IMG/VR virus record: IMGVR_UViG_3300037010_003290
Coordinates: 1-34,191 of that record
DNA from: a virus
Reading direction: 5' to 3' (one strand)
DNA: 34,191 bases
Shown: in pieces, positions 1-7,866 of the stretch
Layout of the letters: each line of letters begins with the position of its first letter
Numbering within the stretch: position 1 is the first letter of the stretch
Position numbers and translations under genes: made by a program
The notes under the pieces: model-generated
Databases searched by the model: none
Told to the model about the DNA's origin: nothing
Seen by the model: the letters and a program-made list of their open reading frames with translations, nothing else

Positions 1-1
1 G

Positions 2-607
2 AGAGGTTTTACCATACGCTCGGCGGTGTCGGACGCCTGGCTGACGCGCCAGATCTGGTTCGGGCGCGGCGATCGCGCCACCAAGGCGCGGCTCAGCGCC
101 ACCATCACCGTGCGCCCACAGCCCGGCAAGGGGCGCAGCAGCTTGCTCCCGCTGCTCGAGGACGGCTTCCTGCGTCGCAGTCAGCGCCTCATCGGCAGCG
201 AGCGCATCTTCAGTATCGGCTCGATCGCCATCCCCAACCGCGGCCGCAATGCCCTGCGACAGATCGACCGCTCCCTCTACCCGAGCATGCTCGGCCTGCA
301 GGAGCGGCTCGGTCCCAGCGGGCTGCAGAAGGTGAAGGTGCGGGTCGGCAAGAAGACGCGTGAGCAGTACGTTGGACTCAAGGGCAAGCGCCGCACGTTC
401 GTGGTGCGCACTGGTCCCAACACCGGACAGGTGCGTCAGCGCATCGGCAGCGACAAGCGCGCCACCATCCTGCTGTTTCGTATCCGCCCGCCGAAGCCGG
501 TGACGGGGCGCCGCTTCTTCTACGAGACCGCGCAGCTCGTGGCACAGGATCGGTTCGCTCTGAACTTCCGTCGCGGGTTTGCGGAAGCCATGGCGACAGC
601 GCGATAG
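2..607 (+). CDS. Phage structural-type protein, 5' end possibly outside window
   Basis: The reading frame is open from the first bases of the window. The first usable start inside it is a GTG at 26, which has no convincing ribosome binding site at normal spacing, so the gene probably begins upstream. The product is basic and has a C-terminal pattern (RFFYETAQLVAQDRF followed by FAEAMATAR) that resembles a family of uncharacterised phage morphogenesis proteins, which end in a similar aromatic FYE..AQ..V...F stretch and an ALATAR-like tail. It lies just upstream of the terminase genes, which fits a late-region role. I cannot name its place in the virion; minor tail or neck protein is a guess. 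Confidence 0.55.
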   Translation, partial: RGFTIRSAVSDAWLTRQIWFGRGDRATKARLSATITVRPQPGKGRSSLLPLLEDGFLRRSQRLIGSERIFSIGSIAIPNRGRNALRQIDRSLYPSMLGLQERLGPSGLQKVKVRVGKKTREQYVGLKGKRRTFVVRTGPNTGQVRQRIGSDKRATILLFRIRPPKPVTGRRFFYETAQLVAQDRFALNFRRGFAEAMATAR

Positions 608-634
608 TAGGAACGACTTCAACTTGGAGAGGGC

Positions 635-1027
635 ATGAAGCAGGACGATGTACCGCAGAGTCTCATTGATGCTGCCCAGGTCACGGCGCCGGGACATGAC
701 GAGCAGGGCCACTCCGACAGCGACACCGGCTACTGTGTCGGCTGCCTTCGGCTGAAGATTGCTGCCGTCCTCTCGCATCCCGATGCCAAGCCGCTAATCG
801 ACGACCAGCGTGAAGCGATCGATCCCGCTGATTCATCCATCAGGCTGGTCGACAACAGTAGGCACATTTGCCCGGAGTGTGGACGTCCAGCCTTCCTTCA
901 CGTTGTCACCATCACCGCTGAAGAAGCCGCAAACGGGCCGTGCTCAATGAGCGAGGCGCATGTGCTCTATCTGCTGCTGGACCAGGCACTGCTCGCGCTC
1001 GAGTCGCATCGCGAGCCGCCTCGATGA
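635..1027 (+). CDS. Small CxxC zinc-ribbon-like phage protein
   Basis: A 130-residue acidic protein. The ATG follows a good GGAGAGGGC ribosome binding site. It has two CxxC knuckles about 40 residues apart (CVGC near residue 34 and CPECG near residue 80), spacing compatible with one structural zinc site, and an alpha-helical, leucine-rich C-terminus. No enzyme motif is visible. It sits between the upstream structural-type gene and the terminase small subunit, a place where phages often carry small accessory proteins. The function is unknown. Confidence 0.6.
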   Translation: MKQDDVPQSLIDAAQVTAPGHDEQGHSDSDTGYCVGCLRLKIAAVLSHPDAKPLIDDQREAIDPADSSIRLVDNSRHICPECGRPAFLHVVTITAEEAANGPCSMSEAHVLYLLLDQALLALESHREPPR

Positions 1028-1120
1028 CACGCGACACTCGCTGTCGTGAAGCCCGACAGCCTGCCATCGCGGCGGGTCCTTCCGGGGCGTTCCACTCGCG
1101 GGTGTCGACGACCTCGATCT

Positions 1121-1149
1121 TTGCGTATACGCCAGCGCGCACATAAATG
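1121..1149 (+). promoter_or_regulatory. Candidate promoter upstream of terminase
   Basis: TTGCGT at 1121-1126 and TAAATG at 1144-1149 are separated by 17 bp and lie about 50 bp upstream of the terminase small subunit start. The 1028-1199 gap has no convincing gene and is the largest break before the packaging genes. The -10 box is weak, so this is a motif reading only. Confidence 0.3.
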
Positions 1150-1199
1150 GGGACTTGTACTGCCACACCGACGCGTCCCCTGCAGAGGACCGATAGGGA

Positions 1200-1760
1200 G
1201 TGACGAAGAAGAAGGCGCCCGCGCGCGCTCGATCGAGTGCGAAGCCGAGGGCGAAATCGAAGCCAGTGAAGGAGGGCTACATCACCGGCACCGAGTTCGC
1301 GTTGCGCATTGGCGTCTCGAAGAACGCGGCCAGCTACATGGCGCGCGAGGACGGTGCGCCGGTCGACTCAAACGGCTGGCGGTGGCCCGAAGCCAACCAC
1401 TGGTTCATCCGTCGGGAGAGGGCGCGCGGGCGTCCGGTCGGTGGGGGCAGCGACGACGCCATCACCGAGATCCGTCGCCGGCGTGAGCTCGCACAAGCCG
1501 AACTCGCCGAGCTCGACCTCGCCGCCAGGCGTAGCGAAACCATGACGGTGACGCAGTTCGTCGATGCCGTCGGGTCGGCGTTCTCCCGGGTGCGCGCGCG
1601 CGCGCTCAACCTCCCGGGCAAGATCGCCGGCGAGGGTGAGCTGAAGCCGCGTGAGGAGCTGCTCGAGATCGCGGAGCGCTACGTACACGAGATGCTCGAG
1701 GAGCTGTCGAGCGGTGAGGACGTGCCGCTCAGCCTGGACGAAGAGGCGGAGGCCGCCTGA
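1200..1760 (+). CDS. Terminase small subunit (Nu1-like, winged HTH)
   Basis: A 186-residue protein. After a lysine/arginine-rich N-terminal extension of about 25 residues comes a MerR/Nu1-type winged helix-turn-helix (GYITGTEFALRIGVSKNAAS, ending near GWRWPEANHWFIRRE). Next is a helical segment starting RRRRELAQAELAELDLAAR, and an acidic C-terminus that would contact the large subunit. In lambda-type packaging this subunit recognises the packaging site and assembles with the ATPase/nuclease. The GTG at 1200 is the likely start, with AGAGGA about 12 bases upstream; the GGGAG directly before it is too close to serve. The stop overlaps the start of the large-subunit gene, so the two are translationally coupled. 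Confidence 0.85.
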   Translation: MTKKKAPARARSSAKPRAKSKPVKEGYITGTEFALRIGVSKNAASYMAREDGAPVDSNGWRWPEANHWFIRRERARGRPVGGGSDDAITEIRRRRELAQAELAELDLAARRSETMTVTQFVDAVGSAFSRVRARALNLPGKIAGEGELKPREELLEIAERYVHEMLEELSSGEDVPLSLDEEAEAA

Positions 1761-3745
1761 GCACCGGCGCCCTCGCCAATCTACAGGGCGCGCAGGTCGC
1801 ACTCGCGCGCGAACGGGAGCTGCGGCGCACGGCGCTGCGGCCGCCGCCGAAGCTGACGATCTCCGAATGGGCGGACCGCTTTCGCGTGCTGAGCCGCAAG
1901 GCGAGCGCCGAGCCCGGGCGCTGGCGCACGTCGCGCGTGCCGTACACGCGCGAGATCATGGACACGCTGAGCAATCCCCGGGTGCAGCACGTCTGCTGGA
2001 TGAAGTGTTCGCAGATCGCGGCGACCGAGGTGATGACAAACTTCATCGGCTACCACATGCATCAGGATCCGTCGCCGATCCTCGTCATGCAGCCGACCAT
2101 CGACATGGCGCGCGCGTGGTCACTCGATCGACTCGACCCGATGCTGGCCGAGTCGCGCGAGCTGCGGTCGCTGGTTGCCAAGTCGAACCGCCGCGACAAG
2201 GGCGACACGATTCTGCACAAGGTGTTCGATGGCGGCCAGCTCGACATCGTCGGCTCCAACTCCACCGCCAGCCTGGCGTCGCGCCCAAAGCGTATCCTCG
2301 GCGCCGACGAGGTCGACCGCTTCACCGACGACGCCGGGGATGAAGGCGACCCGCTCACCCTCGGCGAGCGCCGTCTCGACACCTTCTGGAACCGAAAGAT
2401 CTTCGTTCCGTCGACACCGACGATTCGCGGCCTATCGCGCATCGAGAGCCTGTTCGAGTTGTCGGACCAGCGCCACTACCACGTACCGTGCCCACACTGT
2501 GGGCAGCTGCTCATTCTCCGCCGGCGCCGCCTGCTCTGGGACTCTGGCAGGCCGGACACCGCGCATTACGTCTGCCAGCAGCCCATCAATCCCGAGGGGC
2601 AGCCGATCGTCGAGCCGAGTAACACTGGCAAGGAGGGCGACGCAGCGACTGGTGCGCTGACGGCTGGATGTGGTGGGGTGATCGAGGAGCGGCACAAGTC
2701 GCGCATGCTCGCGGCCGGGCGCTGGATCGCCGCACGCCCTGGGCGCCAACGCGTCGGCTTCCACATCAACGCGCTGTACTCGCCGTTCATTCGATGGAGC
2801 GAGTTCGCCACGCTCTGGCTCGAGGCGCAGGGACGCCCGAAGAAGCTGAAGGTGTTCGTGAACACCTACCTCGCCGAGACGTGGAATGAGAATGCGGTGG
2901 GCGCCAACGCCGACACGCTGAAGGCGCGCCGGCAAAAGTTCGCCGCCGAGGTGCCGGCGGGCGTGGGCATTCTGATCGCGGCCGTAGACGTGCAGGGCGA
3001 TCGCTGCGAAGTCGACGTGTGGGGGTTCGGCGAGGGTGAAGAGTCGTGGCTGATTCGCCATGAAGTCATCTGGGGCGATCCGGCCATGCGCGCTACCTGG
3101 GACCGCGTGCAACTCGTGATCGCTCGCCCATGGCAGCATGAAGGCGGCGCAACCATCCGGGCGTCGGTCGCGTTCGTGGACTCCGGTGGCCACCACACCG
3201 ACGCCGTGTACTCCTTCTGCCGCCGGCGTATCGGCATCCCGCTCTGGCCGGTGAAGGGCGTCGGCGGCCCGGGCGTCGCGCCGCTCCGGATGCCGCTGCG
3301 GAAAACCAAGGCAAAGGCAAAGGTCGTCATCCTCGGCTCCGATGCGCTCAAGGATCTCGCGTTCGCCTACCTTGGCACCGAGCTCGCGGGCCCTGGCTAC
3401 ATCAACCTGCCCGACGACGCCACGAACGAATGGATCGAACAGCTGACCGGCGAGGAGGTGCGCGTCAGCCATGCGCACGGCAAGACGGTACGCCGGTATG
3501 AAAAGAAGCCCGGCGCCCGCAACGAAGCGCTCGACATGTTCTGCTATGCCCTCGCCGGCCTGATGTACTTCGGCGACACGCTGCGCGAGTCGCTGGGCAA
3601 GCGCGCCGCGGCGCTCATGGTGAAGGGGGAGACGGCGCGCGCCTTGGCCGCGGCGGCCGCCGATGGCGCGGCGGCGGAAGCGGAGGAACCGACGAAGAAG
3701 AAGCGGCGCAAACCTCGGCGATCGAGCTACGTGCACAACTATTGA
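1757..3745 (+). CDS. Terminase large subunit (GpA family), probable CTG start
   Basis: A packaging ATPase/nuclease of the lambda GpA type, 662 residues from the proposed start. The N-terminal signature KLTISEWADRFRVLS followed by AEPGRWRTSRVPYTREIMD lies partly upstream of the first GTG (1886). The frame is open back to 1718 and contains no ATG, GTG or TTG before 1886. The CTG at 1757 overlaps the small-subunit stop as CTGA, and GGAGG lies at 1748-1752. The ATPase Walker A region is around residues 82-91 (MKCSQIAATE). A Walker B-like ILGADEVDRF is near 180-189. A zinc-ribbon insertion includes CPHCG near 245 and GCGG near 304. The C-terminal nuclease has AAVDVQGDR near 408 and FVDSGGHHTDAV near 474. 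The C-terminus is lysine/arginine-rich. Confidence 0.93.
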   Translation: MSTGALANLQGAQVALARERELRRTALRPPPKLTISEWADRFRVLSRKASAEPGRWRTSRVPYTREIMDTLSNPRVQHVCWMKCSQIAATEVMTNFIGYHMHQDPSPILVMQPTIDMARAWSLDRLDPMLAESRELRSLVAKSNRRDKGDTILHKVFDGGQLDIVGSNSTASLASRPKRILGADEVDRFTDDAGDEGDPLTLGERRLDTFWNRKIFVPSTPTIRGLSRIESLFELSDQRHYHVPCPHCGQLLILRRRRLLWDSGRPDTAHYVCQQPINPEGQPIVEPSNTGKEGDAATGALTAGCGGVIEERHKSRMLAAGRWIAARPGRQRVGFHINALYSPFIRWSEFATLWLEAQGRPKKLKVFVNTYLAETWNENAVGANADTLKARRQKFAAEVPAGVGILIAAVDVQGDRCEVDVWGFGEGEESWLIRHEVIWGDPAMRATWDRVQLVIARPWQHEGGATIRASVAFVDSGGHHTDAVYSFCRRRIGIPLWPVKGVGGPGVAPLRMPLRKTKAKAKVVILGSDALKDLAFAYLGTELAGPGYINLPDDATNEWIEQLTGEEVRVSHAHGKTVRRYEKKPGARNEALDMFCYALAGLMYFGDTLRESLGKRAAALMVKGETARALAAAAADGAAAEAEEPTKKKRRKPRRSSYVHNY

Positions 3746-3753
3746 CCGATGTA

Positions 3754-3782
3754 TTGCGCGGCGGCGACCGACGCTCTATCTT
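3754..3782 (+). promoter_or_regulatory. Promoter-like sequence of leader element A
   Basis: TTGCGC at 3754-3759 and TATCTT at 3777-3782 are separated by exactly 17 bp, just downstream of the terminase stop. Transcription would begin near 3789 and meet the terminator ending at 3866, giving an RNA of about 75-80 nt, or would read through into the head genes. Leader element B (17501-17529) has the same arrangement with a 17-bp spacer. Confidence 0.4.
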
Positions 3783-3804
3783 CTCGCCGCGCAACAGATG
3801 CGCG

Positions 3805-3832
3805 ACAACTGACAAACCGGTTCGAGGCCGGT
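3805..3832 (+). ncRNA. Leader element A: conserved box plus tRNA T-arm-like hairpin
   Basis: ACAACTGACA (3805-3814) is followed after one base by a 5-bp stem with a 7-nt loop: ACCGG, TTCGAGG, CCGGT (3816-3832). This has the geometry and TTCGANN loop of a tRNA T-arm. The same box, spacing and hairpin occur at 17536-17563. There the outermost pair is G-C instead of A-T, so the stem is kept by covariation. The 3' side of the hairpin is shared with the following terminator stem, so the two folds exclude each other. Whether it acts as RNA is inference. Confidence 0.45.
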
Positions 3833-3866
3833 GCCGCGACTCCCAGAGTCGCCGCACCGGCCTTTT
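3826..3866 (+). terminator. Intrinsic terminator in leader element A
   Basis: A 17-position inverted repeat with one mismatch has arms at 3826-3842 and 3846-3862 and a 3-nt loop, followed by TTTT at 3863-3866. It lies between the terminase gene and the joining-protein gene, which starts at 3885. Its 5' arm overlaps the T-arm-like hairpin, which suggests an attenuator in addition to simple operon insulation. Confidence 0.8.
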
Positions 3867-3884
3867 CGCGTTTCCAGGAGTGTC

Positions 3885-4424
3885 GTGGCCCCATCGATTC
3901 CCACCGCCGAACCTACCGTCCTCGTCACCAACTCGACGTGGACATGGGCGCCGTCCTTCGCTGATTTCCCGGCGCGTGATGGGTGGGGGTTGACGTATCG
4001 ATTGGTCGGCCCGGTGGTAAAGGAGTTCAGCGCGACAAACGATGGCACGGGCTTCCTCGTTGCCGTCGACTACGGCGAGACGAATCTCCCTCCGGGCACG
4101 TACACGCTCATCGGCATGGCCACCCTCGCCGGTCAGCGCTTCCCGACGACCAAGCAGATCGTCACGGTCATTGATGGCGCGGGCGCCGAGCAGAAGGGCG
4201 CGGCGCGCACGCTGTGGGCCGAGCAGATGCTCACGATCATCGAAGCCGTACTGGTCGGCAAAGCGAGCGCCGACATGGTCGAGTACAGCATTGCCGGCAA
4301 GTCCATCAAGTCGCACACGATGGAAGAGCTGTGGAAGGTGCGCGCCTCGCTCCGGCAAGAGCTGTACAAGAAGCGCACCGGCCGCAGCAGTCAGGTGGTG
4401 CGGGTGAGGTTCGGCAATGGGTAG
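3885..4424 (+). CDS. Head-tail joining protein: Ig-like N-domain plus gpW-like C-domain
   Basis: A 179-residue protein between terminase and portal, the position of gpW in lambda. Start chosen at GTG 3885 because AGGAG lies at 3876-3880; frames reaching further upstream run through the terminator hairpin. Residues about 5-95 are beta-rich (PTVLVTNSTWTWAPSFADFP, then TYRLVG..., then LPPGTYTLIG) and look like the Ig-like phage domain that often begins with a W-x-W plus LADYP motif. Residues about 125-175 (ADMVEYSIAGKSIKSHTMEE, then LWKVRASLRQELYKKR) match the pattern of gpW-type joining proteins: a short beta hairpin and a helix with alternating basic residues. The two-domain arrangement is inferred from sequence pattern. 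Confidence 0.7.
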   Translation: MAPSIPTAEPTVLVTNSTWTWAPSFADFPARDGWGLTYRLVGPVVKEFSATNDGTGFLVAVDYGETNLPPGTYTLIGMATLAGQRFPTTKQIVTVIDGAGAEQKGAARTLWAEQMLTIIEAVLVGKASADMVEYSIAGKSIKSHTMEELWKVRASLRQELYKKRTGRSSQVVRVRFGNG

Positions 4425-5970
4425 CCTGCGCCGCCTCCTGCACGCGTCGTCGCGACGCGATGCCTTCGATGGCGCGCAACAGGGGCGCCTCTTCGCGGAC
4501 TGGCAGGGCTACATCCAGTCCGCTACGCAGGAGATGCGCTACGAGCTGCGCACGCTGCGCGGGCGCTCACGCGAGCTGGCCCGGAACAATCCGCACATGC
4601 GGAAGTTCATCAATGCGCTGACGACCAACGTTGTCGGACCCAAGGGAATCCGGCTGCAGCCGACGAACCTCGGCCGCGACGGGAAGCGCGATCGACTGGC
4701 GAACGGCCTGATCCTCGCCTCGTGGCAGCGCTGGGGACAGCGCGACACCTGCACCCTCGAAAAGCGGTTGCGCTTCACGGACGTCGAACGGCTGGTGCTC
4801 GCCACCATTGCCATCGACGGCGAGGCGTTTGTGCGCGAGGTGCCGTTCGCCGACAACCCATTCGGCTACGCGCTGCAGCTGCTCGACGCCGACCTGCTCG
4901 ATGAAAACTACTTCGTCGAGCGTGGCCCGAACGGCAACCCGATCAAGATGGGCGTCGAAGTCGACCGTCTGACCAATGCCGCCCTCGGCTATTGGTTCTG
5001 GACGCGCCACCCGCAGGATATGACGTCGGGGCTCGCGCTGCAGCGCGTCTTCATCCCGGCCAGCGAAGTGCATCACCTGTTCCTCGTGTGGCGCATCGGA
5101 CAGCTGCGGGGCATCCCATGGGCCGCCCCGGCGATGAAGGCGCTGCGTCATCTCGGGGGATACGTCGACAACGAGCTCGTCGCCTCTCGCACCTCGGCGG
5201 CCAAAATGGGGTTCATCGAGCAGTCGCCTGCCGACGGCGCGAGTGGACCCGATCCCGATGCGGTGGACGGCGAAGACGAGCAGGCGCCATACCTCGAGGC
5301 CGCGCCCGGCATCATCGAACGCCTCGGCCCGGGCGAGAAATTCAGCAGCTGGAATCCGGAGCACCCGACCGGCCAGTTCGCCGCCTTTCTGAACGCGATG
5401 CTGCACTTCATCGCCGCCGGCGTAAACACCGCGGCGGTGACGCTGTCCGGTGATCTCAGCCAGGCAAACTACAGCTCGCTGCGCGAGGGCAAGAACACCG
5501 AGCGCGATGCGTGGGAAATCCTGCAGGACTGGTTCGCGGGAATCTTCCACGAACCGATCTACAGCACGTGGCTGCCCATGGCGCGCGCGACGGGTGCGCT
5601 GGCCCTTGCCGGTAACATCGGTCGCTGGCTCCTCCACAAGTGGCAGGCGCGCGGCTGGCGCTGGGTCGATCCCCTCAAGGACGTGCAGGCGTCAGAGCGC
5701 GAACTCGCGCTGCGCCTGACCACGCGCACCCGACTCGCCGCCGAGCGCGGCGATGACTTCGAAGAACTCCTGGTCGAGTGGAAGGCGGAGCAAGAGCTGG
5801 CCGCCGAGCTCGGCGTGGATCTCCCTGACGTTCAACCCTCCCCCATAGCCCCGGGAACCTATGACAGCATCGACTCTGGTGTCGGCGCCTCCGGATCTGA
5901 AGGCGCTGCCGGTACAGCGTCGTCGGGTAGCGGTCGCGCTCGACTCGTCGCGCTTCGCAACACGCGCTGA
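4417..5970 (+). CDS. Portal protein (lambda gpB family)
   Basis: A 517-residue portal. The dodecameric portal forms the DNA channel at the unique vertex and docks terminase and the neck. Typical of the lambda-B family are the N-terminal SARRD-like segment (LRRLLHASSRRDAFDGA), the helical LRGRSRELARNNPHMRKFIN followed by NVVGPKGIRLQP, the conserved EVHHLFLVWRIGQLRGIPW segment, and the DLSQANYSSLREGKNTERDA segment followed by a tryptophan-rich clip region. It overlaps the preceding gene by 8 bases. The last about 35 residues are a Gly/Ser/Ala-rich tail, and this stretch is overlapped by the start of the protease-capsid gene. Confidence 0.93.
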   Translation: MGSLRRLLHASSRRDAFDGAQQGRLFADWQGYIQSATQEMRYELRTLRGRSRELARNNPHMRKFINALTTNVVGPKGIRLQPTNLGRDGKRDRLANGLILASWQRWGQRDTCTLEKRLRFTDVERLVLATIAIDGEAFVREVPFADNPFGYALQLLDADLLDENYFVERGPNGNPIKMGVEVDRLTNAALGYWFWTRHPQDMTSGLALQRVFIPASEVHHLFLVWRIGQLRGIPWAAPAMKALRHLGGYVDNELVASRTSAAKMGFIEQSPADGASGPDPDAVDGEDEQAPYLEAAPGIIERLGPGEKFSSWNPEHPTGQFAAFLNAMLHFIAAGVNTAAVTLSGDLSQANYSSLREGKNTERDAWEILQDWFAGIFHEPIYSTWLPMARATGALALAGNIGRWLLHKWQARGWRWVDPLKDVQASERELALRLTTRTRLAAERGDDFEELLVEWKAEQELAAELGVDLPDVQPSPIAPGTYDSIDSGVGASGSEGAAGTASSGSGRARLVALRNTR

Positions 5971-7774
5971 CGGCGATACCCGCCTTCCGATCTGCCTGTC
6001 GTCCGAGGCCCCGTACCAGCGCTGGTGGGGCACGGAAATCCTCGGTCACGACGCCGGTGAAGTGGACCTCGCCTACTGCGAACGCGGCCTCGCGTTCTGC
6101 GCCGATCACGACACCGAACGTCAGATCGGCGTGCTCGAGGAGGTCACGGTCGACACGGACGGCTGCATTCGCGGATTGCTGCGCTTCGGCGCGCACCCCG
6201 ACGCCGCATGGATCGAGAAAGACATGCGCGACGGCGTTCGACCCTACGTCTCGGTGGGCTATCGCATCAACGCGATGCTGCTCACCGAGTGCGATGAAAA
6301 TGACAACTGCACCTACCGCGTGACGAGCTGGACCCTGCTCGAGGGTTCCTCGGTCGCGGTGCCGGCGGACGTCTCCGTCGGTGTTGGGCGTGACGCGGAC
6401 CTGGACGCGTTCCCGCTCGTGATTGTTCGCCAGGCCAACCTCACGCCCCGCAAGGGCAAGGAGAAGGAGGATTCCATGGGCACTTCTGCAGCCCCGGCTC
6501 CCGCCCCCGCGGCGGCGCCGACCAATCCCGACGCGATTCGCATGGCTGTCGAGGCCGAGCGCGAACGCGCCAGCACCATCCGCTCCATGGCCTCCGAACT
6601 CGGCGTCGCCGACACGGACGTCCAGCGGTTCATCGATGACGGATCGGACGTCGGCGCGGCCGGTCGCGCGCTGATTGCGCTGAAGCGCACGCAGGGCGCC
6701 GGCCGCCCCGCCGCCGTCGTCACTACCACGCATGACCGCGCGGGCGACCGCCCGTGGGACAACGCGGGCGACTTCTTTCGCGCCGTCATCGACGCCGGTC
6801 GCGGACGCGGCGTGGACCCGCGTCTCTCGACGCGCGCCGCGTCGGGCGTGGGAGAGGGCATCGGATCGGAAGGCGGCTTCTGGGTCGCTCCGCCGGCCGT
6901 GATGGACACGCTGCTCGAGCGCATCACCGGCCCGCAGGGTGGGGAGATCCTGCGCCGCGTGAACCAGATCCCGGTCACCGTCGGCAACGGTACGAAGGTA
7001 CCGGGCATCGACGAGTCGAGCCGGGCCAGCGGTTCCCGCTGGGGCGGCGTCTCGGTCACCTACGGCGACGAAGGTGGCACGATCGCCACGTCGAAGCCGA
7101 AGGCCCGCCAGGTGGAGCTCAACCTCAAGAAGGCTGTCGGCGCCTGCGTGATCACCGAGGAAATGCTCGAAGACTCGCCGATGGCGACGACGATCATCGA
7201 GCAGGCGTTCGGCGAGGAATTCACGTTCGTGATCGAGGACATGATCATGAACGGCACGGGCGCTGGCACGCCGCTCGGCATCATGAACTCCGGCTCTCTC
7301 GTCACGCAGACGAAGGAAGCTGCGCAGGCGGCGAACACCTTCAACGCGGCGAACGCGGCGAAGATGTATTCGCGCTTCGGCGGCAAGACGGCGCGCGGTG
7401 CCTGGCTGGTGGACCAGTCGGTGCTCGCGCAGCTGATGCAGATGACGGTCGGCCAGTCGCCCGTCTTCCTGCCCCCGGGCGGCCTGAAGGACTCGCCCTA
7501 CGGCTTCCTCCTGGGGATGCCGGTCATCTTCACCGAGTACAACGCCGCGCTCAGCTCGCTGGGCGACGTCGTGCTCGCCGACCTCGGCTACTACCTCTTC
7601 GCGGTGAAGGGTGGGCTCCGTCAGGCGCAGTCGATGCACGTGCGGTTCCTGCAGGACGAACAGGTTCTGAAGTTCGTGCACCGTCACGATGGTCAGCCGT
7701 CGATCAACGCGCCACTGACCCCGAAGAACGGCGGCGCCACGCGCTCGCCGTTTGTCACGCTGGAAGCGCGCTAA
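5861..7774 (+). CDS. Prohead protease-major capsid protein fusion (HK97-type)
   Basis: One 637-residue ORF carries two phage functions. Residues about 40-175 match an S78-type prohead protease: SSEAPYQRWWGTEIL, ADHD with candidate catalytic His83, PYVSVGYRI with Ser131, and the closing LLEGSSVAVPAD around residues 159-170. Residues about 205-300 form a low-complexity and helical delta/scaffold-like segment (APAPAPAAAP, then AVEAERERASTIRSM). From about 330 on is an HK97-fold capsid protein: GSEGGFWVAPPAVMDTLLE, the ELNLKKAVGACVITEEMLED spine region, and the C-terminal GDVVLADLGYYLFAVKGG. The ATG at 5861 overlaps the portal gene by 110 bases; no better start lies before the protease motifs. 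A strong internal start at 6476 could yield capsid protein alone. Confidence 0.92.
   Translation: MTASTLVSAPPDLKALPVQRRRVAVALDSSRFATRADGDTRLPICLSSEAPYQRWWGTEILGHDAGEVDLAYCERGLAFCADHDTERQIGVLEEVTVDTDGCIRGLLRFGAHPDAAWIEKDMRDGVRPYVSVGYRINAMLLTECDENDNCTYRVTSWTLLEGSSVAVPADVSVGVGRDADLDAFPLVIVRQANLTPRKGKEKEDSMGTSAAPAPAPAAAPTNPDAIRMAVEAERERASTIRSMASELGVADTDVQRFIDDGSDVGAAGRALIALKRTQGAGRPAAVVTTTHDRAGDRPWDNAGDFFRAVIDAGRGRGVDPRLSTRAASGVGEGIGSEGGFWVAPPAVMDTLLERITGPQGGEILRRVNQIPVTVGNGTKVPGIDESSRASGSRWGGVSVTYGDEGGTIATSKPKARQVELNLKKAVGACVITEEMLEDSPMATTIIEQAFGEEFTFVIEDMIMNGTGAGTPLGIMNSGSLVTQTKEAAQAANTFNAANAAKMYSRFGGKTARGAWLVDQSVLAQLMQMTVGQSPVFLPPGGLKDSPYGFLLGMPVIFTEYNAALSSLGDVVLADLGYYLFAVKGGLRQAQSMHVRFLQDEQVLKFVHRHDGQPSINAPLTPKNGGATRSPFVTLEAR
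6459..6478 (+). promoter_or_regulatory. Internal ribosome binding site and in-frame ATG for separate capsid protein
   Basis: AAGGAGAAGGAGG ends at 6470, five bases before an ATG at 6476-6478 that is in frame with the protease-capsid fusion (codon 206). This is one of the best Shine-Dalgarno sequences in the window. Initiation here would give a 432-residue delta-domain plus capsid product, by analogy with nested scaffold genes such as lambda C/Nu3. Confidence 0.6.
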
Positions 7775-7782
7775 CCACTGCG

Positions 7783-7811
7783 GGGGAGCGGGCTACGCGG
7801 CCTGCTCCCCT
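7783..7811. other. Hairpin downstream of capsid gene
   Basis: GGGGAGC pairs with GCTCCCC, with further GGC/GCC pairs inside after one mismatch. There is no T-tract on either side, so it is not a classical terminator. It sits directly after the capsid stop codon and may stabilise the 3' end of capsid mRNA. A similar element follows the next gene. Confidence 0.35.
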
Positions 7812-7866
7812 ACGCTGGGCTGTCTCCCGATTCGATTCCTTCGCCCTCTCCTGAGGATCCCGTTCC

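Noticed and set aside
912-1166. Leftward frame starting MAVQVPIYVRAG
   Set aside because: The N-terminus looks gene-like, but most of the frame is antisense to the CxxC gene, there is no ribosome binding site, and the C-terminus is low complexity. Not strong enough to list.
4567-5637. Leftward frame opposite the portal gene
   Set aside because: Antisense of the portal; no recognisable motif or ribosome binding site.
5675-7687. Long leftward open frame opposite the portal and capsid genes
   Set aside because: It is the complement of strongly recognised portal and protease-capsid genes; long antisense frames are expected at this G+C.
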